Assembly (NCBI RefSeq): GCF_023380025.1
Contig: NZ_CP097253.1
Location: 2,699,001-2,763,000 of the forward strand
Direction: 5' to 3'
From: Sphingomonas glaciei
Lineage (GTDB): Bacteria; Pseudomonadota; Alphaproteobacteria; Sphingomonadales; Sphingomonadaceae
Length of the DNA stretch: 64,000 bases
Below, piece after piece: positions 1-8,179 of this stretch. A model generated the notes under the pieces. That model did not search any database, was not told the origin of the DNA, and worked only from the letters and a program-made list of their open reading frames with translations. Each line of letters starts with the position of its first letter. Position 1 is the stretch's first letter. A program made the translations under genes and the position numbers.

Positions 1-264
1 CAGCATCGCGGCCAGACAGAAGGTTCCGAGAACGTTCTGGACGATCAGGATGTCTCCTTCGCCCGACTGAATACCCCGATGCGCGCTGTGCACTGTCAGG
101 AGTGCGACGGAAGCGAGCAGTGGCGCTGCGATAAGCACGACAAGACCGATGCGGCGATGCACGGTGGTGCGACCACGCGATAGGAGCAAAAGCTGAGCCA
201 GCAGCAAACCCATCCACCCGAAGGTGGTGGCGAGGTGAAGATGGTGATGCCGCTGCGGGTTGGC
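1..264 (-). pseudogene. Membrane protein fragment, N-terminus lost, runs off left edge
   Basis: The minus strand encodes a hydrophobic protein with a His-rich start ([13 protein letters not shown]) and three predicted membrane segments, separated by [11 protein letters not shown] and HSAHRGIQSGEGD. The His/HRR pattern resembles small multi-pass membrane proteins of the DUF2306 type, but the family is not certain. Upstream of about position 264 the same frame runs antisense through a thiolase fragment, so the natural N-terminus appears to be missing. The only in-frame ATG nearby is at 213, inside the first membrane segment. The C-terminal part lies beyond the window. It is either a truncated gene or one using an unrecognised start. 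Confidence 0.4.
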
Positions 265-270
265 TCCCTC

Positions 271-525
271 ACCGGCATAGATGGTGAACTCAACGAAGCG
301 TTCGCAAGCCAAGCTGTGGCCTGCGTTCGTGAACTTGGTTTTGAAAAGGCGATACTCAATCTCAATGGCGGCGGTATCGCTATCGGCCATCCGCTTGGAG
401 CTACCGGCGCCCGAATCACAGCAAAGGCAGCGCAGATTATGAGGCGTGAAGGAAAGAGGTACGCCGTCGCAGCTCAATGCATCGGCGGGGGACAGGGTAT
501 CGCAACCTTCCTCGAAGCCTACTGA
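271..525 (+). pseudogene. Thiolase (acetyl-CoA acetyltransferase) C-terminal fragment
   Basis: About 84 codons match the last fifth of a type II thiolase: [11 protein letters not shown], then [18 protein letters not shown] with the catalytic His, and CIGGGQG with the second catalytic Cys, ending TFLEAY. A complete enzyme has about 390 residues, so the N-terminal three quarters, including the acyl-accepting Cys, are missing. Upstream sequence belongs to an opposite-strand membrane-protein remnant, which puts a recombination junction near 265-275. The fragment cannot make an active thiolase. It lies 60 bases before repeats resembling an insertion-sequence end. Confidence 0.8.
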
Positions 526-584
526 ACCGGCTGCAAGGCTGCGATCTAAATCCCCTCCGCGACGCTCTGCCAGCAGCCGCGGAC

Positions 585-650
585 TTGGCCAACTTCAACT
601 GGGCTTGGCCCAACTCCAAGTGGCCGATGGCCCAACTTTAAGTGGGACCT
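585..650. repeat. Three direct copies of a short palindrome, IS21-like end
   Basis: Three imperfect copies of about 20-22 bp start near 585, 605 and 627. Each contains a core of the form GGCCCAACTTTAAGTGGG, itself an inverted repeat; the third copy is the most symmetrical. IS21-family elements carry several such repeats at each end, recognised by their transposase. Read on the minus strand, the block starts TGTAGGTCCCACTTAAAGTT near 653, which would suit an element tip. No transposase gene is present, so this would be a solo remnant. An operator array is the alternative. Confidence 0.5.
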
Positions 651-667
651 ACACGCTCGCTACGGCC

Positions 668-743
668 TGGCAGGGGCAGGGGGACTCGAACCCACGACCC
701 TCGGTTTTGGAGACCGATGCTCTACCAACTGAGCTATACCCCT
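668..743 (-). tRNA. tRNA-Trp (anticodon CCA)
   Basis: The minus strand folds as a tRNA with acceptor stem AGGGGTA/TGCCCCT, D stem GCTC/GAGC, anticodon loop CTCCAAA (anticodon CCA) and T loop TTCGAGT. The 3' CCA is encoded (668-670). The T stem GTGGG/CCCCC has one U-C mismatch at the second pair. The stop codon of the upstream hydroxylase gene lies inside the tRNA. The secE-nusG pair, often beside tRNA-Trp in proteobacteria, is not in view. Confidence 0.95.
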
Positions 744-1573
744 AAGGCCGAGTGCCGGTTAGCCGGGGTGTTCGCTTCTGGCAAGGTCGCACGCGCGTCT
801 TCGCCGGGGGCAGGGGGATGGCTGAAGGGAAAGGCCAGCCACTCGCCGACCGTCGCGGGCGAGCGGCTTTCGGGAATGCCGGTGGCGGGCCACTCGCCGC
901 TCGCGGGCATGTGCGCGGTGCCGAACAACCGGTCCCAGAAGCTGAACAGGATCCCGAAATTGCGGTCCCAATGCTGCTGTTCGATGCTGTGGTGGATGCG
1001 GTGATAGGGGGGATCGACCAAGAGCGCGCGCGCGCGGCCGAAGGAGAGGGTGGTTGGGGAGTGGATGAAGAACTCCAGCACCGATTTGAGGATCGCGACC
1101 CCGGCGGGCAAGACAAAGCCGCCCAGATCGAACAGCGACAAGGGCAGGCTGACGAACAGGAACAGGGGCAGATATTGCAGCGGGTGGGCGAAATTGTTCG
1201 CGGCCGAGAGATGTTCGGCGCTGTGGTGGACCGCATGCACCCGCCACAGGAAGCGATGCTCGAAGCGATGCTCCCAGTAGCGCAGGAAATCGACGAAGAG
1301 GAGGAGGGCGAGCGTGGCGCCGACCGGGCCGAGCCAGGCCAGCAGCGGGACCCGGACCAGCTTGCCGGGGCCGAAGCTCGCCAGCGCCTGGCCGAGCGGA
1401 ACCGCGACCAGGATCGCGATCGGGGTCGCGCCGAGCGTAAACAGCAGGCCGGGAAACGCGCGGCGCAGGGGCATCGGGGCGCGCGGGCTGAGCCGTTCGA
1501 CCAGCGTCAGCAGCGCGATGATCACCAGCCCGGCGGTGATCGCGACGCCGCAGGTCGTCAGAAGCTGAGCCAT
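734..1573 (-). CDS. Sterol desaturase / fatty acid hydroxylase superfamily protein
   Basis: A 279-residue membrane protein with the His clusters of the di-iron fatty acid hydroxylase superfamily: HRFEHR, then HAVHHSAEH, and HRIHHS near the C-terminus. Four or more hydrophobic segments surround them, including one near the N-terminus. Such enzymes hydroxylate or desaturate lipids at the membrane face; the substrate cannot be read from sequence. It begins 47 bases downstream of a fatty acyl-AMP ligase gene on the same strand, so the two may act on the same lipid. The stop codon (734-736) lies ten bases inside the tRNA-Trp gene, so message and tRNA 5' end overlap. Confidence 0.85.
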   Translation of the reverse strand: MAQLLTTCGVAITAGLVIIALLTLVERLSPRAPMPLRRAFPGLLFTLGATPIAILVAVPLGQALASFGPGKLVRVPLLAWLGPVGATLALLLFVDFLRYWEHRFEHRFLWRVHAVHHSAEHLSAANNFAHPLQYLPLFLFVSLPLSLFDLGGFVLPAGVAILKSVLEFFIHSPTTLSFGRARALLVDPPYHRIHHSIEQQHWDRNFGILFSFWDRLFGTAHMPASGEWPATGIPESRSPATVGEWLAFPFSHPPAPGEDARATLPEANTPANRHSALGV

Positions 1574-1620
1574 GCCCGAAGGCGTAGCCCCGGCAGGGTT
1601 AACGACTTCCTAGGAGCGGC

Positions 1621-3450
1621 TCAGGCGGCGAGGTCGAGCGGCACGATCTCGCCCGACAGGTAGAGATTGCGGGCCTTGGTCCGGCTGAGCTTGCCCGAGC
1701 TGGTGCGGGGCAGGCTGCGCGGCGGGATCAGCTCGACCACCGGGCTCATCCCGATGATCGCGCGGACCCGCTCCTTGATGTCGTCGCGCAGGCGGGTGCG
1801 TTCTTGGAGGTCGCTGACCCGGCAATGGACCAGCACGGCGGGCTGCTCCTCGCCCGAGGGGCCGGTGATCGCGAAGGCGGCGATGTCGCCCGACTTGAAG
1901 CCGGGGAGCTGCTCAACCGCCCATTCGATGTCCTGCGGCCAATGGTTGCGGCCGTTGATGATGATCATGTCCTTGGCGCGGCCGACGATGAAGATGTAGC
2001 CGCCCGACAGATAGCCCATGTCGCCGGTGTCGAGCCAGCCACCGACCATGCAGGCGTCGGTCGATTCCTGATCACGATAATAGCCGACCATGATGCTCGA
2101 GCCGCGCACCCAAACCTTGCCGATCTCGCGGTCGGCGAGGATGTCGCCCTCGGCGCCCCGAACCTCGATCTCCATGCCTTCGACCGCGCGGCCGCAATTG
2201 ACGATGGCGCGGTAGCGCTTGGGGCGATCCTCGCCATCTTCGGCGGCGGCGCCGGAGAGCTGGCTTTCCTCGACCAGTTCGAGGCGGATGCCTTCGCCCG
2301 GCGGCATCAGGCTGACCGCGAGCGTCGCTTCGGCAAGGCCGTAGGACGGGCAGAAGGCGCTGGCCTGGAAACCGGCGTCGGCGAAGGCATCGACGAACGC
2401 CTGCATGACGTCGGGGCGGATCATGTCCGCGCCATTGCCGGCGATCCGCCAGCGCGACAGGTCGAAGCGCTCACCGGCCTTGATCTGCGAGCTCATGCGG
2501 CGGGCGCAGATGTCGTAGCCGAAGGTCGGCGAATAGGAGAGGGTGGTGCCGGGGTTGCGGCTGATGAGGTCGAGCCACGCGAGCGGACGGCGGGCGAAAT
2601 CCTCCGTCTTCATATAGTCGACGCTGATCTGGTTCGCGAGCGGCGACAGGAGGCAGCCGACCAGGCCCATGTCATGGTACCACGGCAGCCAACTGATGCA
2701 GCGATCCGTCTCCTCGACCTTGAGGCCGAGGCTGTGGGCGCGAAGATTGTCGAGCAGGGCGCGGTGGGTGACCGCGACGCCGTGCGGGAAGCGGGTCGAG
2801 CCGCTGCTGTACTGGAGATAGGCGATGTCGTCGGAATGGGCCTCGGGCAGCGCGGCCTCGGCATCGAAGCCCGTAGCGTCGAGTTCGTCCCAGCTCATCG
2901 CCTGCACGTCGCGGCGGGTCCCGGCCTCCCTGCAGAAATCGGCCAGTTCAACGGGGTAGAGGAACAACGCGGGGTCCGAGCTGCCAAGCATCACCGCAAG
3001 CTGTTCGACATAGGCTTCGCGGCCGCCGAAGCTGGTCGGGAGCGGCAGCGGGACGGGCCACAGGCCGGCATAGACCGCGCCGAAGAAGCCGGCGGCGAAC
3101 TCGGGCCCGGTCTCGGCCACCAGCGCGACCCGCTCGCCCTTGGTCAGTCCGAGCGCGAGGAAACGGCGGGCATGGTCGAGCGCGGCGGCGCGCAGTTCAC
3201 CAAAGGAATAGGCGCGGGTCAGCGTGCCGCGTGGATCGTGGAAGTTGAGCCCGCGCGCGCCGGTCGCGGCATAGTCGAGCGCCTCGCCCAGCGTGCGGAA
3301 GTCGGCCAGGCGCCGCGGCAGGGCGTCCACGGTCGGGGTCGCCCCCGAAGGTGCCAGCAGATTGATCTGTGTGTTGGCGTCCGGCACGCTGGTCCTGTCC
3401 TGGCTGTCGTCTTCGGGTTGGACCGCTGTGGTTAACGGCCGCGCAAGCAC
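1621..3450 (-). CDS. Fatty acyl-AMP ligase (FAAL-type adenylate-forming enzyme)
   Basis: A 609-residue ANL-superfamily enzyme expected to activate a fatty acid as acyl-AMP. The phosphate loop reads YSSGSTRFPHGVAVTHRAL, lacking the usual Lys, as is common in the FAAL branch. SWLPWYHDMGLVG follows, WLDTGDMGYL gives the ATP-ribose Asp, and the C-terminal catalytic Lys is in RTSSGKLSRTKARN. FAALs normally pass acyl groups to an acyl carrier protein or polyketide synthase, but none is encoded nearby. The only likely partner is the hydroxylase just downstream. The start used is GTG 3450; the first 30 or so residues are low in conserved features, so GTG 3387 is possible. Confidence 0.85.
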   Translation of the reverse strand: MLARPLTTAVQPEDDSQDRTSVPDANTQINLLAPSGATPTVDALPRRLADFRTLGEALDYAATGARGLNFHDPRGTLTRAYSFGELRAAALDHARRFLALGLTKGERVALVAETGPEFAAGFFGAVYAGLWPVPLPLPTSFGGREAYVEQLAVMLGSSDPALFLYPVELADFCREAGTRRDVQAMSWDELDATGFDAEAALPEAHSDDIAYLQYSSGSTRFPHGVAVTHRALLDNLRAHSLGLKVEETDRCISWLPWYHDMGLVGCLLSPLANQISVDYMKTEDFARRPLAWLDLISRNPGTTLSYSPTFGYDICARRMSSQIKAGERFDLSRWRIAGNGADMIRPDVMQAFVDAFADAGFQASAFCPSYGLAEATLAVSLMPPGEGIRLELVEESQLSGAAAEDGEDRPKRYRAIVNCGRAVEGMEIEVRGAEGDILADREIGKVWVRGSSIMVGYYRDQESTDACMVGGWLDTGDMGYLSGGYIFIVGRAKDMIIINGRNHWPQDIEWAVEQLPGFKSGDIAAFAITGPSGEEQPAVLVHCRVSDLQERTRLRDDIKERVRAIIGMSPVVELIPPRSLPRTSSGKLSRTKARNLYLSGEIVPLDLAA

Positions 3451-3523
3451 TTCTTTGCGCCGTGGTTGTTCGCGTTCGACTGTGGCACAAAGAAGGCCGT
3501 AGCGGTCAGTGGAAAGACGGGGC

Positions 3524-4087
3524 GTGAACGGCGAGCGGGACGGAGAGCGGCATTCCGGGCGACGCGAACGGCGCCCGCGGCCGCTCGACCAGGCCGCTTT
3601 GCAGGAGCTTGCCTTCGGCTATGTCGCCCGCTTCGCGACCAGCCGGGCCAAGCTTCATTCCTACCTCGTACGCAAGCTTCGCGAGCGTGGCTGGAACGGG
3701 GTCGCCGAGCCCGACACCCATGCGGTCGTCGACAAGGTGGTGGAGCTGGGCTTCATCGACGATGCGGCGTTCGCGGGAATGAAGGCGGCCAGCCTGACCC
3801 GCCGCGGCTACGGCAAGGGACGGGTGCGGATCGCGCTGGCGCAAAGCGGGATCGCGGCGGAGGATGGCAGCGAGGCGCTGGCCCATGCCGACGAACAGAG
3901 CCTGGCCGCCGCGCTGCGCTTTGCCGAGCGACGCAAGATCGGCCCCTATGCCGCGGCGCAGCCCGACCCGGCGGGGCGGCAACGAGCGCTGGCTGCCATG
4001 CTTCGAGCCGGGCATCCGATGGACCTGGCGCAGCGGATTACCGGAGCGCCACCGGGTTATTTCGACGATTTGGCCGAAAGTGAGTAA
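3524..4087 (+). CDS. recX: Regulatory protein RecX
   Basis: About 187 residues with the tandem three-helix layout of RecX, which caps RecA filaments and moderates recombination and the SOS response. Recognisable elements are SRAKLHSYLVRKLRERGW, DKVVELGFIDDAAFAGMKA and LTRRGYGKGRVRIALAQSGI. The N-terminal 20 residues are Arg-rich and probably disordered. GTG 3524 is chosen because GGAAAG sits seven bases upstream; GTG 3509 is an alternative. recA is not in the window. The gene is divergent from the acyl-AMP ligase. Confidence 0.85.
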   Translation: MNGERDGERHSGRRERRPRPLDQAALQELAFGYVARFATSRAKLHSYLVRKLRERGWNGVAEPDTHAVVDKVVELGFIDDAAFAGMKAASLTRRGYGKGRVRIALAQSGIAAEDGSEALAHADEQSLAAALRFAERRKIGPYAAAQPDPAGRQRALAAMLRAGHPMDLAQRITGAPPGYFDDLAESE

Positions 4088-4151
4088 TTCTGGCGATCGT
4101 TCTGGCCCTGTAACCTTTCAGATTGGTCCGAATGGTGCTATACGTAGTTAC

Positions 4152-4769
4152 ATGCAACGCGAGTATGCGGCTTCGTCGCAAGGCGATTTTGGACCAGGGG
4201 TCGCTCCCGCGCTCTCTGCGCGTCCAATCGACTCGCAGGACAATGCGGATCCGGGTGGCGAAATTGGTCAGCGGGTAACGGGTCGCATCAAGTGGTTCGA
4301 TGCCACCCGCGGCTTCGGATTTCTCGTCAGCGACGCGATCGACGGCGACGTGCTCGTGCATTTTTCCGTCCTTCGCGACCATGGCCGTCGCTCGCTCCCC
4401 GAAGGAGCGGTTGTGACTTGCGACGTGGTGCGGCAGGATCGCGGCCTGCAGGCGGTCCGCGTGGTGGAAATCGATCTGGCGCAGGCGGTGGTGGTTCGAA
4501 GCACCGCCACGACGTCGGAAGAACGATCGAACCGGACCGCATTGCTGGACGGCGCTGGGCCGTTCGAGCCGGTGGAGGTCAAGTGGTTCAATCGCGTCAA
4601 AGGCTATGGCTTCGTCGTTCGGGTGGACAAGCCCGACCAGGACATCTTCCTGCACATGGAAACGGTGCGCCGGGCGGCGCTGAACGACCTTCAGCCGGGC
4701 GACCGGCTGGAAGCCAGGATCGCCGAGGGCCGCAAGGGGCTGACCGCGGTCGACCTCCGCGGGGATTGA
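4152..4769 (+). CDS. Double cold-shock-domain protein
   Basis: A 205-residue protein with two OB-fold cold-shock domains, at about residues 40-105 and 137-204. The first holds GRIKWFDATRGFGFLV and VLVHFSVL (RNP1 and RNP2 equivalents); the second holds EVKWFNRVKGYGFVV and IFLHMETV. Two-domain Csp proteins are typical of alphaproteobacteria and bind single-stranded RNA or DNA as chaperones. The 40-residue N-terminal segment lacks recognisable features. ATG 4152 is the first start after recX that keeps a normal length. The stop overlaps the start of the next gene (TTGA), suggesting coupled translation. Confidence 0.85.
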   Translation: MQREYAASSQGDFGPGVAPALSARPIDSQDNADPGGEIGQRVTGRIKWFDATRGFGFLVSDAIDGDVLVHFSVLRDHGRRSLPEGAVVTCDVVRQDRGLQAVRVVEIDLAQAVVVRSTATTSEERSNRTALLDGAGPFEPVEVKWFNRVKGYGFVVRVDKPDQDIFLHMETVRRAALNDLQPGDRLEARIAEGRKGLTAVDLRGD

Positions 4770-5260
4770 GCCGGCTGGCGCTGCTGGCGGCATTGCCGCT
4801 TGCCCTGACCGCCGCCGCCTGCCAGCCGACCGGCGGTGCAAGCCCCCAGCTCGAACGCTCTGCCGCAGGACTTCAACAAGTGCCCTTGACCGTCCGAACC
4901 GCCGCCGGCGCCGTGCATAATTTCACGGTCGAGGTCGCGAGCACGCCCGAGGAGCAGCAGATGGGCCTGATGAACCGCCCGAGCCTCGCCCCCGACCGCG
5001 GCATGATCTTTCCCCACGAGCCGCCGCGGATGGCGAGCTTCTGGATGAAGAACACCCTGATCCCGCTCGACATCATCTTCGTCCGTCCCGACGGGACGAT
5101 CGTGAACATCGCCGAGAATACCGTTCCGCTCAGCCTCGAACCGGTGCCCTCGGTGGAGCCGGTCGGCGCGGTGCTGGAACTGGCTGGCGGGCGCGCCGCC
5201 GAACTGGGGATCAAGGCGGGCGACAAAGTGGAGTGGGTGCACACGGCGGCGGCGCAGTAG
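4766..5260 (+). CDS. DUF192 family lipoprotein
   Basis: A 164-residue protein with a lipoprotein-type signal (LALLAALPLALTAAACQP, Cys about residue 19) followed by a DUF192 domain: VEVASTPEEQQMGLMNRPSL, GMIFPHEPPRMASFWMKNT and PLDIIFV. The domain is widespread and often sits beside cold-shock genes in alphaproteobacteria, as here, but its biochemical role is unknown. TTG 4766 is the only start that preserves the signal peptide, and it overlaps the upstream stop codon by four bases. Confidence 0.8.
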   Translation: MSRLALLAALPLALTAAACQPTGGASPQLERSAAGLQQVPLTVRTAAGAVHNFTVEVASTPEEQQMGLMNRPSLAPDRGMIFPHEPPRMASFWMKNTLIPLDIIFVRPDGTIVNIAENTVPLSLEPVPSVEPVGAVLELAGGRAAELGIKAGDKVEWVHTAAAQ

Positions 5261-5301
5261 CGCTTGCCCCTTCCCTCCCGGAACCGCTAGGGGCGCAAGC
5301 C

Positions 5302-5685
5302 ATGGGAATCTTGGCGAGCATCTTCACCTGGTGGAACGGCGCGACCATCGGCACCTCGCTGTTCACGCGCCGCCACGGCCGTGAGGTTGGGCGCGACGAG
5401 GCCGGCAACATCTACTTCGAGCATCGCAAGGACAAGAACCGGCGGTGGGTGATCTACCACGGGTCCAACGATGCCAGCCGGGCGCCGCCGCACTGGCAGA
5501 GCTGGCTTCGCGGCCAACTCGACGATGTGCCGGACAAGTCGCTTCCGCCCGCGCGCAAGTTCCAGAAGCCTGGCCTGCCCAACCTGTCGGGATCGGACGG
5601 TACCTATCGCCCTGCGGGATCGCTGTCGCGCGGCGGCAAGCGGCCGGCGGCGACCGGTGACTACCAGGCCTGGACCCCGGACTGA
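5302..5685 (+). CDS. NADH:ubiquinone oxidoreductase accessory subunit NDUFA12
   Basis: A 127-residue member of the NDUFA12/B17.2 family, a supernumerary complex I subunit shared by alphaproteobacteria and mitochondria. Diagnostic elements are TWWNGATIGTSLFTRRHGREVGRDEAGNIYFE shortened here to its parts WWNGATIGT, GREVGRD and GNIYFEHR, then RRWVIYHG and PPHWQSWL. It probably binds the peripheral arm of complex I. The C-terminal 30 residues are basic and Gly/Ser-rich. The main nuo operon is elsewhere. The gene ends one base before the DUF2155 start. Confidence 0.9.
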   Translation: MGILASIFTWWNGATIGTSLFTRRHGREVGRDEAGNIYFEHRKDKNRRWVIYHGSNDASRAPPHWQSWLRGQLDDVPDKSLPPARKFQKPGLPNLSGSDGTYRPAGSLSRGGKRPAATGDYQAWTPD

Positions 5686-5686
5686 G

Positions 5687-6253
5687 GTGCTGAAGCCCGT
5701 CGCGGCGCTGGTGATCTCAAGCCTGGCGCTGGCCGGGTGCGACCGGCTGCCCGGTCGCGGAGAGCAGCAGCCCGAAAAGGCCGCGGCACCGGTCAAGGCC
5801 GAGCCGCTGGCGCCGGGCACCACCCCGATGAACGAACGGGTGGCGGTGCTGGGCATCCTCAACAAGCGCAACGGCATCTCGCGCGATATCCGGATGAGGC
5901 CAGGGCAGGCGGTCCGGATCAAGGATCTGATCATTCGCCTGCGGGCCTGCGAGACCACTCCGCCGTGGGAATTCGACCAGCTGACCGGAGCCTTCGTGCA
6001 GGTCGACGTGCAGCAGCCCGACGGTGCCTTCAACCGGGTGTTCTCGGGCTGGCTGTACAAGGAAAGCCCGTCGCTGAACGTGGTCGAGAACCGCGTCTAC
6101 GACGTCTGGCCCAAGAGCTGCACGATGAGCTTCCCCGCCGCGCCCGAGCAGGCCGGCGCCTTGTCGGATGACAGCAGCCCGTCGAGCGACCCCCAGTCGG
6201 GCCGTGGCGGATCGCCGGCCGAGCGCAGCGCCTCGCCGAGCAACCCGACGTAG
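5687..6253 (+). CDS. DUF2155 domain-containing lipoprotein
   Basis: A 188-residue exported protein with GTG start (VLKPVAALVISSLALAGCD, lipobox LAGC) and a DUF2155 domain covering roughly residues 50-145. Features include MNERVAVLGILNKRNG, LRACETTPPWE with a conserved Cys, GAFVQVDV and VYDVWPKSC. Function is unknown; in this order the family habitually accompanies aat and accBC. The final 52 codons are Ser/Pro/Gly-rich and run antisense through the 3' end of aat (157 bp convergent overlap), so the tail is little constrained on this strand. Confidence 0.8.
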   Translation: MLKPVAALVISSLALAGCDRLPGRGEQQPEKAAAPVKAEPLAPGTTPMNERVAVLGILNKRNGISRDIRMRPGQAVRIKDLIIRLRACETTPPWEFDQLTGAFVQVDVQQPDGAFNRVFSGWLYKESPSLNVVENRVYDVWPKSCTMSFPAAPEQAGALSDDSSPSSDPQSGRGGSPAERSASPSNPT

Positions 6254-6786
6254 GTCCGGCGCGGGATCTCCACTGCGCCGAGCGAGGCGAGGTGTTCGGT
6301 CAGGAACTGGCAGTCGCACAGGGTGAAATGCCCGGCCTTCAGCCGAGCCATGAGAAAGGCTAGCGCGACCTTTGACGCGTCGCGCGCGCGGCTGAACATG
6401 CTTTCCGCGAAGAACGCCCGGCCGAGCACCACGCCATAGACCCCGCCGACCAGCGCATCGTCCAGCCAGACCTCGACCGAATGGGCCTGGGCGCGGGCAT
6501 GGAGGGCCAGCATCGCGCCTTCGATCGGGCGGTTGATCCAGGTCTGCGGCCGGTCCGCGCAGCCGAGCAGGACCGCGGCGAAATCGCGGTCGGCGGTGAC
6601 GGTGAAACGGCCCGAGCGAAGCCGCTTGGCAAGGCTGCGCGACAGGTGGAAGCTGCTCGGCTGAAGGATCGCGCGGGTGCGCGGCTCGACCCAGAACAGC
6701 TCGTCGCTGGCGCGGTCGTCGGCCATCGGGAAGATGCCCGAGGCATAGCCGCGCAGGACGAGGTCGGGATCGAGCGGCAGGCTCAT
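6097..6786 (-). CDS. aat: Leucyl/phenylalanyl-tRNA-protein transferase
   Basis: A 229-residue Aat enzyme, which transfers Leu or Phe from tRNA to N-terminal Arg/Lys of proteins, creating N-degrons for ClpS-ClpAP. Motifs are LRGYASGIFPMAD, ELFWVEPRTRAI, HARAQAHSVEVW, GGVYGVVLGRAFFAESMFS and the DCQFLTEHLASLGAVEIPR block. The C-terminal tail GKLIVQLLGQTS follows a short linker. ATG 6786 is the first Met before the conserved LRGYASGIFP. It is the last gene of the aroQ-accB-accC-aat run. Confidence 0.93.
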   Translation of the reverse strand: MSLPLDPDLVLRGYASGIFPMADDRASDELFWVEPRTRAILQPSSFHLSRSLAKRLRSGRFTVTADRDFAAVLLGCADRPQTWINRPIEGAMLALHARAQAHSVEVWLDDALVGGVYGVVLGRAFFAESMFSRARDASKVALAFLMARLKAGHFTLCDCQFLTEHLASLGAVEIPRRTYVGLLGEALRSAGDPPRPDWGSLDGLLSSDKAPACSGAAGKLIVQLLGQTS

Positions 6787-6826
6787 ACAAGGCGAGCCTA
6801 GCGCCGCCCCGACTGAAAGCGAAGGC

Positions 6827-8179
6827 TCAGTCCTTCTGCTCTTCCAGCCAGCGTTCGAGCCACTTGATCGTATAGTCGCCGCTGGTGAACGCCGGCTCCT
6901 TGAGGATGCGCTGGTGGAGCGGGACATTGGTCTTGGGCCCCTCGAGCACGAACTCCTCGAGCGCGCGGCGGAGACGGCAGATGGCGGCGTCGCGGTCGGC
7001 GCCCCACACGATCAGCTTGCCGATCATGCTGTCGTAATAAGGCGGCACCTTGTAGCCCGAATAGAGCCCGCTATCGACGCGGGTCTGGAGCCCGCCGGGA
7101 GCGACGAAGTTCTTCACCAGCCCGGGCGAGGGGGCGAAGGTGACGGGGTCCTCGGCGTTGATCCGGCATTCGATCGAATGGCCCTTCAGGACGACCTGGT
7201 CCTGGGTCACCGACAGGCCGCGGCCCTCGGCGATGCGGAGCTGTTCGGCCACCAGGTCGAGGCCGCTAATCATCTCGGTCACCGGATGCTCGACCTGCAG
7301 CCGGGTGTTCATCTCGATGAAGTAGAATTCGCCATTCTCGTACAGGAATTCGATGGTGCCGGCGCCGCGATAACCCATCTTGGCCATGGCGTCGGCGACG
7401 ATCCCCCCCATCTGCGCGCGCTGTTCGGCCGAGATGACCGGCGAGGGGGCTTCCTCGATGACCTTCTGGTGGCGGCGCTGGATCGAGCAGTCGCGCTCAC
7501 CGAGATGGATGGCGGTGCCTTCGCCGTCGCCGAACACCTGGAATTCGATGTGCCGCGGGTCGCCGAGGTACTTTTCCATGTAGACGGTGGGATCGCCGAA
7601 CGCGGCATTGGCCTCCGACGAGGCCTGCGCCATCAGCGTTTCGAGCTGGTCGGCATCGGGCACAACCTTCATGCCGCGACCGCCGCCGCCCGAAGCGGCC
7701 TTGATCAGCACCGGATAGCCGATCTCGTCGGCGATCGCCTTGGCCTCGTCGAGGTCGCTGATCGGACCGGGCGAACCGGGGACGAGCGGCAGGCCGAGCT
7801 TGGCGGCGGTGCGCTTGGCCTCGACCTTGTCGCCCATCACCCGGATATGCTCGGGCTTGGGCCCGACCCAGATGATGTTGTGCAGCTCGACGATCTCGGC
7901 GAACTGGGCGTTCTCGGACAGGAAGCCGTAGCCGGGGTGGATCGCGTCGGCGTGGACGATCTCCGCCGCCGAAATGATGTTGGGGATGTTGAGGTAGCTG
8001 TCGCGTGCGGCGGGCGGCCCGATGCACACCGCCTCATCCGCGAGGCGGACGTGCATGGCATCGGCGTCGGCGGTGCTGTGGACCGCAACCGTGCGGATGC
8101 CATGTTCCTTGGCGGCGCGCAGGATTCGGAGCGCGATCTCGCCGCGATTGGCGATCAGCAGCTTGTTGATCGACCGCAT
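6827..8179 (-). CDS. accC: Acetyl-CoA carboxylase, biotin carboxylase subunit
   Basis: A 450-residue biotin carboxylase that carboxylates the biotin of AccB using ATP and bicarbonate, the first step of malonyl-CoA and fatty acid synthesis. It begins [19 protein letters not shown], carries the ATP-grasp Gly loop [12 protein letters not shown] near residue 170, and [14 protein letters not shown] and [16 protein letters not shown] of the active site. Length and start match the family. It follows accB directly (stop and start adjacent), as in most proteobacteria. Confidence 0.97.
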   Translation of the reverse strand: MRSINKLLIANRGEIALRILRAAKEHGIRTVAVHSTADADAMHVRLADEAVCIGPPAARDSYLNIPNIISAAEIVHADAIHPGYGFLSENAQFAEIVELHNIIWVGPKPEHIRVMGDKVEAKRTAAKLGLPLVPGSPGPISDLDEAKAIADEIGYPVLIKAASGGGGRGMKVVPDADQLETLMAQASSEANAAFGDPTVYMEKYLGDPRHIEFQVFGDGEGTAIHLGERDCSIQRRHQKVIEEAPSPVISAEQRAQMGGIVADAMAKMGYRGAGTIEFLYENGEFYFIEMNTRLQVEHPVTEMISGLDLVAEQLRIAEGRGLSVTQDQVVLKGHSIECRINAEDPVTFAPSPGLVKNFVAPGGLQTRVDSGLYSGYKVPPYYDSMIGKLIVWGADRDAAICRLRRALEEFVLEGPKTNVPLHQRILKEPAFTSGDYTIKWLERWLEEQKD

